Of a stretch of DNA of 64,000 nucleotides, positions 52,750 to 60,545 are shown piece by piece (positions within the stretch are counted from its first letter, which is position 1; each line of letters starts with the position of its first letter). A program made the translations under genes and the position numbers. Origin of the DNA: JBAXTE01 sp963556065 (GTDB lineage Bacteria > Bacteroidota > Bacteroidia > Bacteroidales > WCHB1-69); the NCBI GenBank assembly GCA_963556065.3, contig CAUVYH020000017.1, positions 186,001-250,000 of the forward strand, in the 5' to 3' direction. The notes beneath the pieces are model-generated. The model saw only the letters and a list, made by a program, of their open reading frames with translations. It had not been told where the DNA came from and did no database searches.

Positions 52750-53451
52750 ATGGAATTAGAAAACGATGATTTTTTGACAAATATAGAAGAAACTCCGGCT
52801 ATAAAAGCGAATGATGACTTGGAAAAGGATAATAATGAACCGAAGCATAAAAGCTGTCCGATTCGTCCTTCCGTATTGATTAATGTAATTTTGTTTGTTG
52901 CAGTTGCCGTCCTTTATTTTTTGCACTTTTCCAACCTGTCTAAAGGAGGTGCAGGTGCATCAGCAGTTGGTACCGGAAATTTAAAAATCGCTTTTTTCAA
53001 TACCGACTCTGTTTTCCAAAACTACGAATTAGTGAATCAACTCCGAGAAGAGATGAAAAAGGAAAAAGAGAGCTTAGAGGGCACATTTAATGCAAAACAA
53101 GCCGCATTTGAGCAAAAAGTAAGAAATTACCAGGCTAATTTAAAAAATAATGTAATCACGGCTGTTCAGGCGCAGAATGCTGAAGCTCAGTTAATGAAAG
53201 AACGTGAAGACATAATGAAAATGAACGAAGAATACACACAACAACTAGTGGCAAAAGAGGCGGATATTAATAAGAGAATTACAGAGGACATTATTGGTTA
53301 TGCGAATAAGTACAATGAAAAATATGGAGCCGATTATATTTTAGGATATACAAAAGGGGGACCGGTGATTTTTGCTAATCCTAAAATGGATGTAACTAAA
53401 GAAATTACAGAGGGATTAAATAAGGCATATAAAGAAAATAAAGGGAAATAA
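52750..53451 (+). CDS. OmpH/Skp-like periplasmic chaperone with N-terminal membrane anchor
   Basis: This 233-residue protein has a polar N-terminus of about 40 residues, one hydrophobic helix (about 42-60), a glycine/alanine linker and a Skp/OmpH domain (about 75-225). KIAFFNTDSVFQNYELVNQL is followed by a long coiled coil rich in E, K, Q and A, and the closing strands ADYILGYTKGGPVIFANP. Skp proteins hold unfolded outer-membrane proteins in the periplasm. Normal Skp has a cleaved signal, whereas this one keeps an anchor, as do several Bacteroidota paralogues. It is 48 bases downstream of the recQ region and followed by a lipoprotein gene. Confidence 0.88.
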   Translation: MELENDDFLTNIEETPAIKANDDLEKDNNEPKHKSCPIRPSVLINVILFVAVAVLYFLHFSNLSKGGAGASAVGTGNLKIAFFNTDSVFQNYELVNQLREEMKKEKESLEGTFNAKQAAFEQKVRNYQANLKNNVITAVQAQNAEAQLMKEREDIMKMNEEYTQQLVAKEADINKRITEDIIGYANKYNEKYGADYILGYTKGGPVIFANPKMDVTKEITEGLNKAYKENKGK

Positions 53452-53494
53452 AATATTCTAAACGGAGTGTTAATTTGAAATTTTAATAAAAACT

Positions 53495-53935
53495 ATGAAA
53501 TCACTAACTATATCATTGGCTTTTGTTGTTCTAGTCTCTTTAACGGCTTGTAAACCACAAATATCAAAAGTCGTAGAACAGCGGTATCCGGATGGGACAC
53601 CTCAGCTCGAACGATTTTTTAAAGGTGAAGGGGCCAAGAAAGAACTGGTTAAAGAAGTTCTCTATTGGCCTAATAAGAATAAAAAAATTGAAGGAGCTTA
53701 TCAAGACTCTCTTCGTGACGGATTGTGGACGGCTTGGTTCGAAAATGGAAACAAATGGAGCGAAGGCTACTACGTAAAAGGGGTTGAGGATGGCCCCAAA
53801 AAAGTATGGTACGAATCGGGACAGTTGTTCTATGGAGGACAGTTTAGTAAAGGAAAGAAAGTTGGAATTTGGAAGGTATATGACGAAAAGGGTGTTTTAG
53901 CCCAGGAAATAGATTACGATAAAAAATCTAACTAA
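53495..53935 (+). CDS. MORN-repeat lipoprotein, YwqK-like
   Basis: This 146-residue lipoprotein has a lipobox LTAC (Cys at residue 19) behind a hydrophobic signal. Three to four MORN_2-type repeats follow: RYPDGTPQLERFFKG, GLWTAWFENGNKWSEGYY, GPKKVWYESGQLFYGGQF, GIWKVYDEKGVLAQEI. The family is often labelled YwqK-type antitoxin, but no toxin gene lies beside it and the repeats only indicate a beta-hairpin scaffold. It is most likely an outer- or inner-membrane lipoprotein of unknown role. The next gene starts 28 bases later. Confidence 0.85.
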   Translation: MKSLTISLAFVVLVSLTACKPQISKVVEQRYPDGTPQLERFFKGEGAKKELVKEVLYWPNKNKKIEGAYQDSLRDGLWTAWFENGNKWSEGYYVKGVEDGPKKVWYESGQLFYGGQFSKGKKVGIWKVYDEKGVLAQEIDYDKKSN

Positions 53936-53963
53936 TGTCCGGTCAACGCTACTTTTTATAATT

Positions 53964-54794
53964 ATGATATATATTGCCATTATTCTTTCGATTTTTTTTG
54001 TCGTCAGAGTTAAATGGTATGTCAATGGTAAACTTGAAGAATCATTTCATCCGGGAATTTGGTTATACATGGCAAAGCACCCGGGAATCTCACTGGCCTT
54101 TAATGTAAATCCGATTTCTGAAGAAATACAGTTGTTGCTAGCACATAGGTATCCGTTCTACCAGAATTTGCCCGACTATTTTAAATGTTTTTTCAATTAT
54201 CGGTTATATAAACTGATAAAATCATTTGACTTTGTGGCTGTAGAGACTCCGTTTAATGCGGACCTTGCCGCAAAAGCCTTGTTGTTGGCTCAGGCAAATC
54301 GGCTTACATTGGGTTTTAAAGAATATAAATATAACGCATTCACTACGATAGAGATTCATCCCGATATTTATTATTCGGAAATGACTCATCATTGGCATAA
54401 GGGTGATACTAGTGCGAATGAAGGAGTGATCAGACTATCAACAAAACATTTGAACGAAGGAGATCGTGTTTCGAATGATGGCGTAAACCTTGCCATTCAT
54501 GAATTTGCGCATGCGATAATGATGGAACTTTTTGTTGGAAACGAACGTGAAGGTTTTTTTGATAATTATGTACAATATAAAAATTGTGTTTTACAGAGTA
54601 TGGATATCTGTAAGAGTAAAGCACTCTTAAGATCTTATGCTTATACGAATGATCAGGAGTTTTTTGCTGTTATTTCAGAAGTGTTTTTTGAGGAGCCACT
54701 ATTAATAAAAGAAAATGTTCCCGAATTGTATAAAGCCTTGTGCAAGCTATACAATCAACAACCCGATAAAATAAATCCAACTGGGCTTATTTAA
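53964..54794 (+). CDS. MtfA-like M90 zinc peptidase
   Basis: This 276-residue protein resembles MtfA/YeeI (family M90), gluzincin-type aminopeptidases that in E. coli bind the Mlc regulator. The zinc motif is HEFAH at 179-183 in NLAIHEFAHAIM. A later acidic stretch (DQEFFAVISEVFFEEP) supplies the third ligand. A hydrophobic helix at residues 1-16 may anchor it. The Mlc/PTS link of the enterobacterial protein should not be assumed here. It is the last of three closely spaced plus-strand genes and converges on lspA. Confidence 0.88.
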   Translation: MIYIAIILSIFFVVRVKWYVNGKLEESFHPGIWLYMAKHPGISLAFNVNPISEEIQLLLAHRYPFYQNLPDYFKCFFNYRLYKLIKSFDFVAVETPFNADLAAKALLLAQANRLTLGFKEYKYNAFTTIEIHPDIYYSEMTHHWHKGDTSANEGVIRLSTKHLNEGDRVSNDGVNLAIHEFAHAIMMELFVGNEREGFFDNYVQYKNCVLQSMDICKSKALLRSYAYTNDQEFFAVISEVFFEEPLLIKENVPELYKALCKLYNQQPDKINPTGLI

Positions 54795-54970
54795 TGTGGC
54801 TGTTATCGATTATAAAAATATCGGCTAATTCGGTGCCAATAAAAAAATCACTTGCAAAAATTTCCAAATCCGAATTTCTTAGAGTTGTTTTTTTATAAAT
54901 AGCTAGCGAGGTTTTTCTGATTTACAGTAACAGCAAAAAATGTAAGCAAAAAAAGATGCCCATCAATATT

Positions 54971-55010
54971 AAAAAAAGCACTTGAATAACATTTATCAAG
55001 ATGCTTTTTT
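54971..55010. terminator. Bidirectional terminator between MtfA-like gene and lspA
   Basis: AAAAAAGCA/TGCTTTTTT and the inner CTTGA/TCAAG form a stem with one bulged A. It has A and T runs on both sides and lies between convergent genes. Confidence 0.7.
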
Positions 55011-55022
55011 AGATTCATGGGT

Positions 55023-55715
55023 TTATATATCGATATCTTGGTTGTAAGAGTCTTCTTTTATTATATTTTCATCGGCCATAGGCTTTGCTTTGGAAGTTTG
55101 AAAATTTTTAAAAATCTTTCGGTTAAATAGCAGCAAGCATATAGCCCCCATCGTAATGGATGCATCGGCAATATTAAAAACAGGTCTGAAAAATAAGAAT
55201 TCCTTTCCTCCCCAAAAAGGCATCCATTCAGGCCAATAGCCTTGGAATAAAGGAAAATAGAACATGTCAACAACTCGGCCGTGCAAAAACGGAGCATATC
55301 CGCCTTCGGCAGGAAACAATGTGGAAATCTGGTAATAGGAGTCGTTGAAAATAAGTCCGTAAAAAGCGCTGTCAATCATATTTCCGGAGGCTCCGGCAAT
55401 AATCAATGACCAGCAAATGATAAAGCCAATTGTAGCTGTATTTCGTTTAATTGTTTTTACAAGGTACCACGTAAGCAATGCGATAGCTGCAATTCGGAAC
55501 AGACTTAATGATAATTTTCCCCACCATCCGCCGAAGGTCATACCAAAAGCCATTCCTTCGTTTTCGGTAAAATGAATAATGCCTTTATCCCAAAGGAAGT
55601 GAAATTCCTCGCCAATATGCATGTGAGTTTTAATCCAGATTTTTACAACTTGATCGACAATTAAAACCCCAAAGATGATTGCAATTGCAACCCAACCTTC
55701 TTTCTTAATCTTCAC
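55023..55715 (-). CDS. lspA: Lipoprotein signal peptidase (signal peptidase II)
   Basis: This 230-residue inner-membrane aspartyl protease removes signal peptides from prolipoproteins. It has four hydrophobic helices. Conserved marks are D21 in IVDQVVK, FTENEGMAFG near 49-58, GASGNMID ending at D115, VVD150 in HGRVVDMFYF and FNIAD184. D150 and D184 are the expected catalytic pair. The stretch between D115 and D150 is longer than in E. coli, and the C-terminus has a polar tail. Both are usual in Bacteroidota. It follows dksA by 5 bases. Confidence 0.95.
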   Translation of the reverse strand: MKIKKEGWVAIAIIFGVLIVDQVVKIWIKTHMHIGEEFHFLWDKGIIHFTENEGMAFGMTFGGWWGKLSLSLFRIAAIALLTWYLVKTIKRNTATIGFIICWSLIIAGASGNMIDSAFYGLIFNDSYYQISTLFPAEGGYAPFLHGRVVDMFYFPLFQGYWPEWMPFWGGKEFLFFRPVFNIADASITMGAICLLLFNRKIFKNFQTSKAKPMADENIIKEDSYNQDIDI

Positions 55716-55720
55716 GTGTA

Positions 55721-56113
55721 TTATTTTTTCTTCGGTTGCGACATCTTTGCATCATAACTTAATGTGGCATGAGGAACTGCACGTAAGCGTTCTTTAGGAA
55801 TAAGCACGCCTGTTTCGCGACAAATGCCATACGTTTTATTTTCAATACGCACTAATGCCGCCTCAAGATTTTGAATATATTTTTGGATACGTTGAGCCAT
55901 TTGGCTGTTTTCTTCTTTATTTAATACTCCATGCCCTTCTTCCAAGGTCTTAAATGTTGGAGAAGTGTCCATTGTGTCGTTGTTGTCAGTGTTGCTAAAC
56001 GTTTCTGTTAGTGTCTTTAAATCTTGATATGCTTTTTCAAGTTTATTGATGATTAATACTTTAAATTCTTCCAAATCATCATCAGAATAGCGGGAAATAT
56101 TTTTTTCACTCAT
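55721..56113 (-). CDS. DksA/TraR-family regulator with degenerate zinc finger
   Basis: This 130-residue protein has a coiled-coil N-terminal part (about 8-85), as in DksA-type factors that reach into the RNA polymerase secondary channel. The zinc-finger segment is YGICRETGVLIPKERLRAVP near 95-114, which keeps the fold signature but only one of four Cys (C-x-x-T, then HATLSYDA). Zinc binding is therefore unlikely. Related Bacteroidota proteins show the same loss. It lies between ileS (16 bases upstream) and lspA (5 bases downstream) in one unit. Confidence 0.9.
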   Translation of the reverse strand: MSEKNISRYSDDDLEEFKVLIINKLEKAYQDLKTLTETFSNTDNNDTMDTSPTFKTLEEGHGVLNKEENSQMAQRIQKYIQNLEAALVRIENKTYGICRETGVLIPKERLRAVPHATLSYDAKMSQPKKK

Positions 56114-56129
56114 AATTTAAAATTTAGTT

Positions 56130-59100
56130 TTACTGTTTTTTATTTTGTACGTTTATTTTTATTAGTATGCCGTCCGCAAGTTCTATTTCAAAAGCATTGG
56201 AATTTATGCTCTTTACTATGTCTAATTTATTAGCGAGTGTTTCCGAGCAAATATAGTTAATGTTTTTTAGTAAAGCATCGGAAACATTTTCTTTATGTTC
56301 GACTAGGATATCGATCGTGTCGGTAACGTCGAAATTTTGTTCTTTGCGGATGTTTTGAATTCTGTTTACAAAATCGCGGGCGAGTCCTTCATTATAAAGT
56401 TCTTCGGTCATTGTTATGTCTAATGCAATCGTTACTAAGCCATCATTTGCAACAGCCCAACCCGGAATGTCTTGAGCAAAAATGTCAACATCCGAAATTT
56501 CTATGGTCTGAAGACTTCCTTCTACCATTAACTGAATTGTCGCATTGTGTTCCAGTGTTGCGATTTGTTCTTGGCTCATCGCTGTTATAGCTGCGGCTAT
56601 AGGTTTCATCATCTTTCCAAAACGAGGTCCCAGCGTTTTAAAGTTGGGCTTAATGTTTTTGACCAAAATTCCATCTGATTCTGAAATGTAATCTACTTCT
56701 TTAACGTTGACTTCATGAATAATTAAGTGTTCGACAAGTTGAATTTGTTTTTTATTTTCGTCGTTGAGCACAGGAATCATGATTTTACTTAAAGGTTGAC
56801 GAACTCTAATAGCAGATTTCTTTCTAAGCGAAAGCACCATCGACGAGATCTTTTGCGCAAGCTGCATCCGCTCTTCCAGTTTCTTGTCGATTTGCTTTTC
56901 ATCACATACAGGGAAATCGGACATGTGGATGGAACTGAATCCTTCGCGATTGGTCACCGAATTCAGATCGATATACAATTTGTCGGTAAAGAACGGTGCA
57001 ATAGGACTGCTAAGTTTGGCAATAGTAATTAAACAAGTATATAGGGTTTGGTAAGCTGAAATTTTATCTTCCGAATATTCTCCTTTCCAGAAACGTCGGC
57101 GCGATAAACGAACGTACCAGTTGCTTAAAAATTCATCGACGAAATGTTGAATTTGACGGCCGGCTTTATTGGGCTCGTAATCGTCATAGAAACTGTCAAC
57201 TTCTTTAATCAGTGTATTTAATTCCGACAATATCCAGCGGTCGATTTCGGGACGTTGCTCAAAAGGAATATCTTTTTCCGAATATGTAAATCCGTCAATA
57301 TTTGCGTAAAGGGCAAAGAAGCTATAAGTATTGTAAAGTGTGCCGAAAAATTTACGCTGTATTTCACCTATTCCTTCAATATCAAATTTCAGGTTGTCCC
57401 AAGGTTGTGCATTGGTAATCATGTACCAGCGGGTTGCATCGGGACCGTATTTTGCGATGGTTTCGAACGGGTCAACCGCATTACCTAAACGTTTCGACAT
57501 TTTATTTCCATTTTTGTCGAGCACCAATCCGTTTGAAACTACGTTTTTGTATGCTACGGAGTCGAACAACATGGTGGCAATAGCGTGCAGGGTAAAGAAC
57601 CAGCCGCGGGTTTGATCAACGCCTTCCGCTATAAAATCGGCTGGATAGTTTTTTTCGAAAAGTTCTTTGTTTTCGAATGGATAATGTAGTTGTGCATACG
57701 GCATTGATCCTGAGTCGAACCAAACGTCGATCAAATCGGGTTCCCGGTACATCGGTTTTCCGGAAGGCGACACCAAAATAACATCGTCCACATAAGGGCG
57801 ATGAATATCAACTTTGTTATAGTTTTCGGTTGACATATCGGTTGCATCAAAAGATGCGAAAGGATTTGATTTCATGATGCCGGCATTCACGGAGCGGTTG
57901 ATTTCAGCTACCAATTCGCCTATCGATCCGATGCAAATTTGTTCCGATTTGTCTTCGGTAACCCAAATTGGAATTGGAATTCCCCAGTAGCGGGAACGAG
58001 AAAGATTCCAGTCCACCAGATTCTCAAGCCAGTTTCCAAAACGTCCGCTACCGGTAGCTTCAGGTTTCCAGTTGATAGTTTTATTTAATTCTATCATCCG
58101 GTTTTTATAATCGGTGGTTTTAATAAACCATGAATCCAGTGGGTAATATAAAATGGGTTTATCGGTACGCCAGCAATGGGGATAATTATGCGTATGCTTC
58201 TCAATTTTGAAAGCTTTATTTTCCGATTTAAGCATAACGCAAATTTCAACATCCAGCGATTCCGGTTGAGGATTGGGGTCATATTCGGTTTTGACGAATT
58301 TGCCTGCAAACTTTGAATACAAATCTTGATTTATATTCGACTTTACAAAGTTCGTGTCGAGATCCGAAATGGAGAAGAACTTGCCTTGACGGTCAACCAT
58401 GGGTTGCCTAAATCCTTTGTTGTCAATCAAAATAAGAGGTGGAACACCGGCAATTTTAGCTACCCGATCGTCATCGGCTCCAAAGGTGGGGGCAATGTGA
58501 ACAATTCCTGTTCCGTCTTCTGTAGTTACATAGTCTCCGGCAATTACCCTAAATGCACCATCGCCCGGATTAACCCATGGGATGAGTTGCTCATATTCAA
58601 GGCCAACCAAATTTTTTCCTTTAGTTTCTGCAAGGACTTTAAATGGGATGTTTTTTTCTCCTTGTTTGAATTCATCAAATGGAAGTTCACTGTTTTTTTC
58701 AGGGAAGAAAGAATTTAATAAGGACTTAGCCAAGATAACTTGAATGCGATTGCCGGAATAGGGGTTAAACGTGTCCACCAAAACATAATCAATATTGGGC
58801 CCAACAGCTAAAGCCGTGTTTGAGGGGAGAGTCCAAGGGGTGGTTGTCCAAGCTAGGCAATACACATTGTCAGGAATCGGAGTTTCTTTTTCGAATTTCC
58901 ACGGACACTTTTCAATCTTTTGCGTGGTTTTTACCTTAAATTGAGCCACACAAGTGGTGTCTTTTACATCACGATAGCAACCGGGCATATTTAGCTCGTG
59001 TGAGCTGAGTCCGGTGCCGGCAGCTGGCGAAAATGGCTGTATTGAATAGCCTTTGTAAAGTGCCTTTTTATTGTAAAGTTGTTTTAAAAGGTACCATACC

Positions 59101-59579
59101 GTTTCAATATATTTATTATCAAATGTGATGTATGGATTTTCCAAATCAACCCAATATCCCATTTTTATCGTTAAGTCATCCCACAAATCCTTGTATTTCA
59201 TTACCTCTTTGCGGCAGGCTTGGTTATATTCTTCTATGGTTATTTTTTTGCCGATATCTTCCTTCGTGATTCCTAATGTCTTTTCTACGCCGAGTTCTAC
59301 GGGAAGGCCATGAGTATCCCAACCGGCTTTGCGTGGTACATAGAACCCTTTAAGTGTTTTGTAGCGACAAAAGATGTCTTTAATCGAACGTGCCAGCACA
59401 TGGTGGATTCCGGGCTGTCCGTTAGCCGAAGGAGGTCCTTCGTAAAAAATGTATGGGGTATGGTTCTCTCTTCTTTTTAAGCTTTGATTAAAGGTGTCGT
59501 GGTTCGACCAATATTTTAAGATTTCTTCATGAATAGCCGTTAAGTTGAGTTGTTTGTATTCCTTGTATTTTTGTGTCAT
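56130..59579 (-). CDS. ileS: Isoleucyl-tRNA synthetase
   Basis: This 1149-residue class Ia synthetase charges tRNA-Ile. The HIGH-type motif is HHVL at 59-62 in QPGIHHVLAR. KMSKR in NGNKMSKRLGN is the KMSKS loop. The editing (CP1) domain lies between (about 190-420; LAWTTTPWTLPSN and the later GIVHIAPTFGADD). The C-terminal anticodon-binding domain is of the eukaryote-like long type without a zinc tail. AAGGAGAT (minus strand, 59583-59590) is a strong ribosome-binding site. It leads the ileS-dksA-lspA unit. Confidence 0.98.
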   Translation of the reverse strand: MTQKYKEYKQLNLTAIHEEILKYWSNHDTFNQSLKRRENHTPYIFYEGPPSANGQPGIHHVLARSIKDIFCRYKTLKGFYVPRKAGWDTHGLPVELGVEKTLGITKEDIGKKITIEEYNQACRKEVMKYKDLWDDLTIKMGYWVDLENPYITFDNKYIETVWYLLKQLYNKKALYKGYSIQPFSPAAGTGLSSHELNMPGCYRDVKDTTCVAQFKVKTTQKIEKCPWKFEKETPIPDNVYCLAWTTTPWTLPSNTALAVGPNIDYVLVDTFNPYSGNRIQVILAKSLLNSFFPEKNSELPFDEFKQGEKNIPFKVLAETKGKNLVGLEYEQLIPWVNPGDGAFRVIAGDYVTTEDGTGIVHIAPTFGADDDRVAKIAGVPPLILIDNKGFRQPMVDRQGKFFSISDLDTNFVKSNINQDLYSKFAGKFVKTEYDPNPQPESLDVEICVMLKSENKAFKIEKHTHNYPHCWRTDKPILYYPLDSWFIKTTDYKNRMIELNKTINWKPEATGSGRFGNWLENLVDWNLSRSRYWGIPIPIWVTEDKSEQICIGSIGELVAEINRSVNAGIMKSNPFASFDATDMSTENYNKVDIHRPYVDDVILVSPSGKPMYREPDLIDVWFDSGSMPYAQLHYPFENKELFEKNYPADFIAEGVDQTRGWFFTLHAIATMLFDSVAYKNVVSNGLVLDKNGNKMSKRLGNAVDPFETIAKYGPDATRWYMITNAQPWDNLKFDIEGIGEIQRKFFGTLYNTYSFFALYANIDGFTYSEKDIPFEQRPEIDRWILSELNTLIKEVDSFYDDYEPNKAGRQIQHFVDEFLSNWYVRLSRRRFWKGEYSEDKISAYQTLYTCLITIAKLSSPIAPFFTDKLYIDLNSVTNREGFSSIHMSDFPVCDEKQIDKKLEERMQLAQKISSMVLSLRKKSAIRVRQPLSKIMIPVLNDENKKQIQLVEHLIIHEVNVKEVDYISESDGILVKNIKPNFKTLGPRFGKMMKPIAAAITAMSQEQIATLEHNATIQLMVEGSLQTIEISDVDIFAQDIPGWAVANDGLVTIALDITMTEELYNEGLARDFVNRIQNIRKEQNFDVTDTIDILVEHKENVSDALLKNINYICSETLANKLDIVKSINSNAFEIELADGILIKINVQNKKQ

Positions 59580-59605
59580 GCGATCTCCTTTTTTCTTTCA
59601 GGGTG

Positions 59606-59636
59606 CAAAATTACAAAAAAATAGCTAATCGCCAAA
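59606..59636 (-). promoter_or_regulatory. ileS: Sigma-A promoter of the ileS-dksA-lspA unit
   Basis: On the minus strand TTTG (59633-59636) is followed after 19 bases by TAATTTTG (59606-59613), a full match to the Bacteroidota promoter form, 27 bases before ileS. Confidence 0.7.
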
Positions 59637-59985
59637 CTCTCAAATGAATAAAATCTACATTTAAAGCATTTTCTGAATAAAAAAATGCATTCTTTTTTAT
59701 TGTCTTTTTATTTTGTTATAAGTGGAGTAGCATGTTTCAAGCTTAATTGAATATTAATGGCCGTTTTTTATCTTGATCATTCGATTTGACGATACCCCAA
59801 AATACTATTAAAAAAGGTGGAATCAAGAAAAAGAGGCCGTTGAAAAAGTCCAAAATATTTGTTGTTAGGAGTACTTAAGCTGTTCATTATTCATTTACAA
59901 GAGTAATCTCCGTGTTTGAATATCACAAAAGTCTTGATTTTGGACTTTTGCGACAATCTCAAAAAATGTTAATCGTTTAATAAAA

Positions 59986-60017
59986 TTTGGTGCTTATTAT
60001 CGTTTAATCTATATTTG
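59986..60017 (+). promoter_or_regulatory. Sigma-A promoter reading toward the histidine kinase
   Basis: TTTG (59986-59989), 20 bases, TATATTTG (60010-60017): a full consensus promoter. The kinase starts 528 bases farther on, so the transcript has a long leader or carries the small frame at 60108. A second -7 match TAAATTTG at 60275-60282 could give a shorter transcript. Confidence 0.65.
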
Positions 60018-60107
60018 CTTCCCAATAGGTTTAATTTTTATAAAGATTAGGCGGGGATAAAGTAATAACGAAAGTTTATTGGGGCATAAGCATTGAAAAT
60101 AAAATAA

Positions 60108-60542
60108 ATGAGGGAGCAAACACTGTTAATGCTGACAATAATTGTAGCAAAAAAACCACCGTCGTGTTATTATTATTTAGGAGGGACCGAAGATTTAGAT
60201 GAAAAATTACTCTTCAGAAGTGGTTTCATCGATATGTTTTTTATCTCATTATTGTATAAAGTTTTAAAAAATCATAAATTTGCATGCGGGTTGGGATCAG
60301 TTGTGCTCTTCTTAAATCATTTACTTGTTAGGGCAAGGGTGCTGTTTTCAAAAGTACGGCTACGGAATAAGGTTACTTATGGTGGATGGTCTTCTTTTAT
60401 TGTAAGGACTTCGGTTAAGGTGTTTTATTGGGGGGCAAATGGGGTGAAGAAAAACATTTCCCAACTTTATTTATATGCCGATAAAAATTTTAAGTATATT
60501 TTGCGATTGCACTTAAAAAGACTTTTAATAAAAAGAGGTTGA
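60108..60542 (+). CDS. Doubtful 144-residue protein upstream of the histidine kinase
   Basis: The frame is open from 60108 to 60542 and ends 3 bases before the kinase start, downstream of a strong promoter. The product is basic (many K and R, such as HLKRLLIKRG at the end) and resembles no family I know. The codon and residue pattern (many F, L, Y, K, few D/E) is like translated non-coding AT-rich DNA. It could be a leader peptide or small regulator, or the region could be an untranslated leader. Confidence 0.3.
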   Translation: MREQTLLMLTIIVAKKPPSCYYYLGGTEDLDEKLLFRSGFIDMFFISLLYKVLKNHKFACGLGSVVLFLNHLLVRARVLFSKVRLRNKVTYGGWSSFIVRTSVKVFYWGANGVKKNISQLYLYADKNFKYILRLHLKRLLIKRG

Positions 60543-60545
60543 TAT

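Larger units (their letters stand above)
59580..60107. promoter_or_regulatory. Long intergenic region between ileS and the histidine kinase locus
   Basis: These 528 bases hold no convincing gene. They contain the ileS promoter (59606-59636, minus), a 13-base inverted repeat AAAAGTCCAAAAT at 59844-59856 and 59937-59949 that may be an old insertion-sequence scar, and a strong outward promoter at 59986-60017 (plus). Confidence 0.5.

Noticed and set aside
54430..54624. Possible toxin partner for the YwqK-like MORN lipoprotein
   Set aside because: The small frames around it are shadows of the MtfA-like peptidase gene. The lipoprotein has a lipobox and is better read as an envelope protein.
59580..60107. 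Known riboswitch (for example c-di-GMP) before the Cache kinase
   Set aside because: The conserved core bases of the classes I know could not be found. Only promoter boxes and an inverted repeat are visible.
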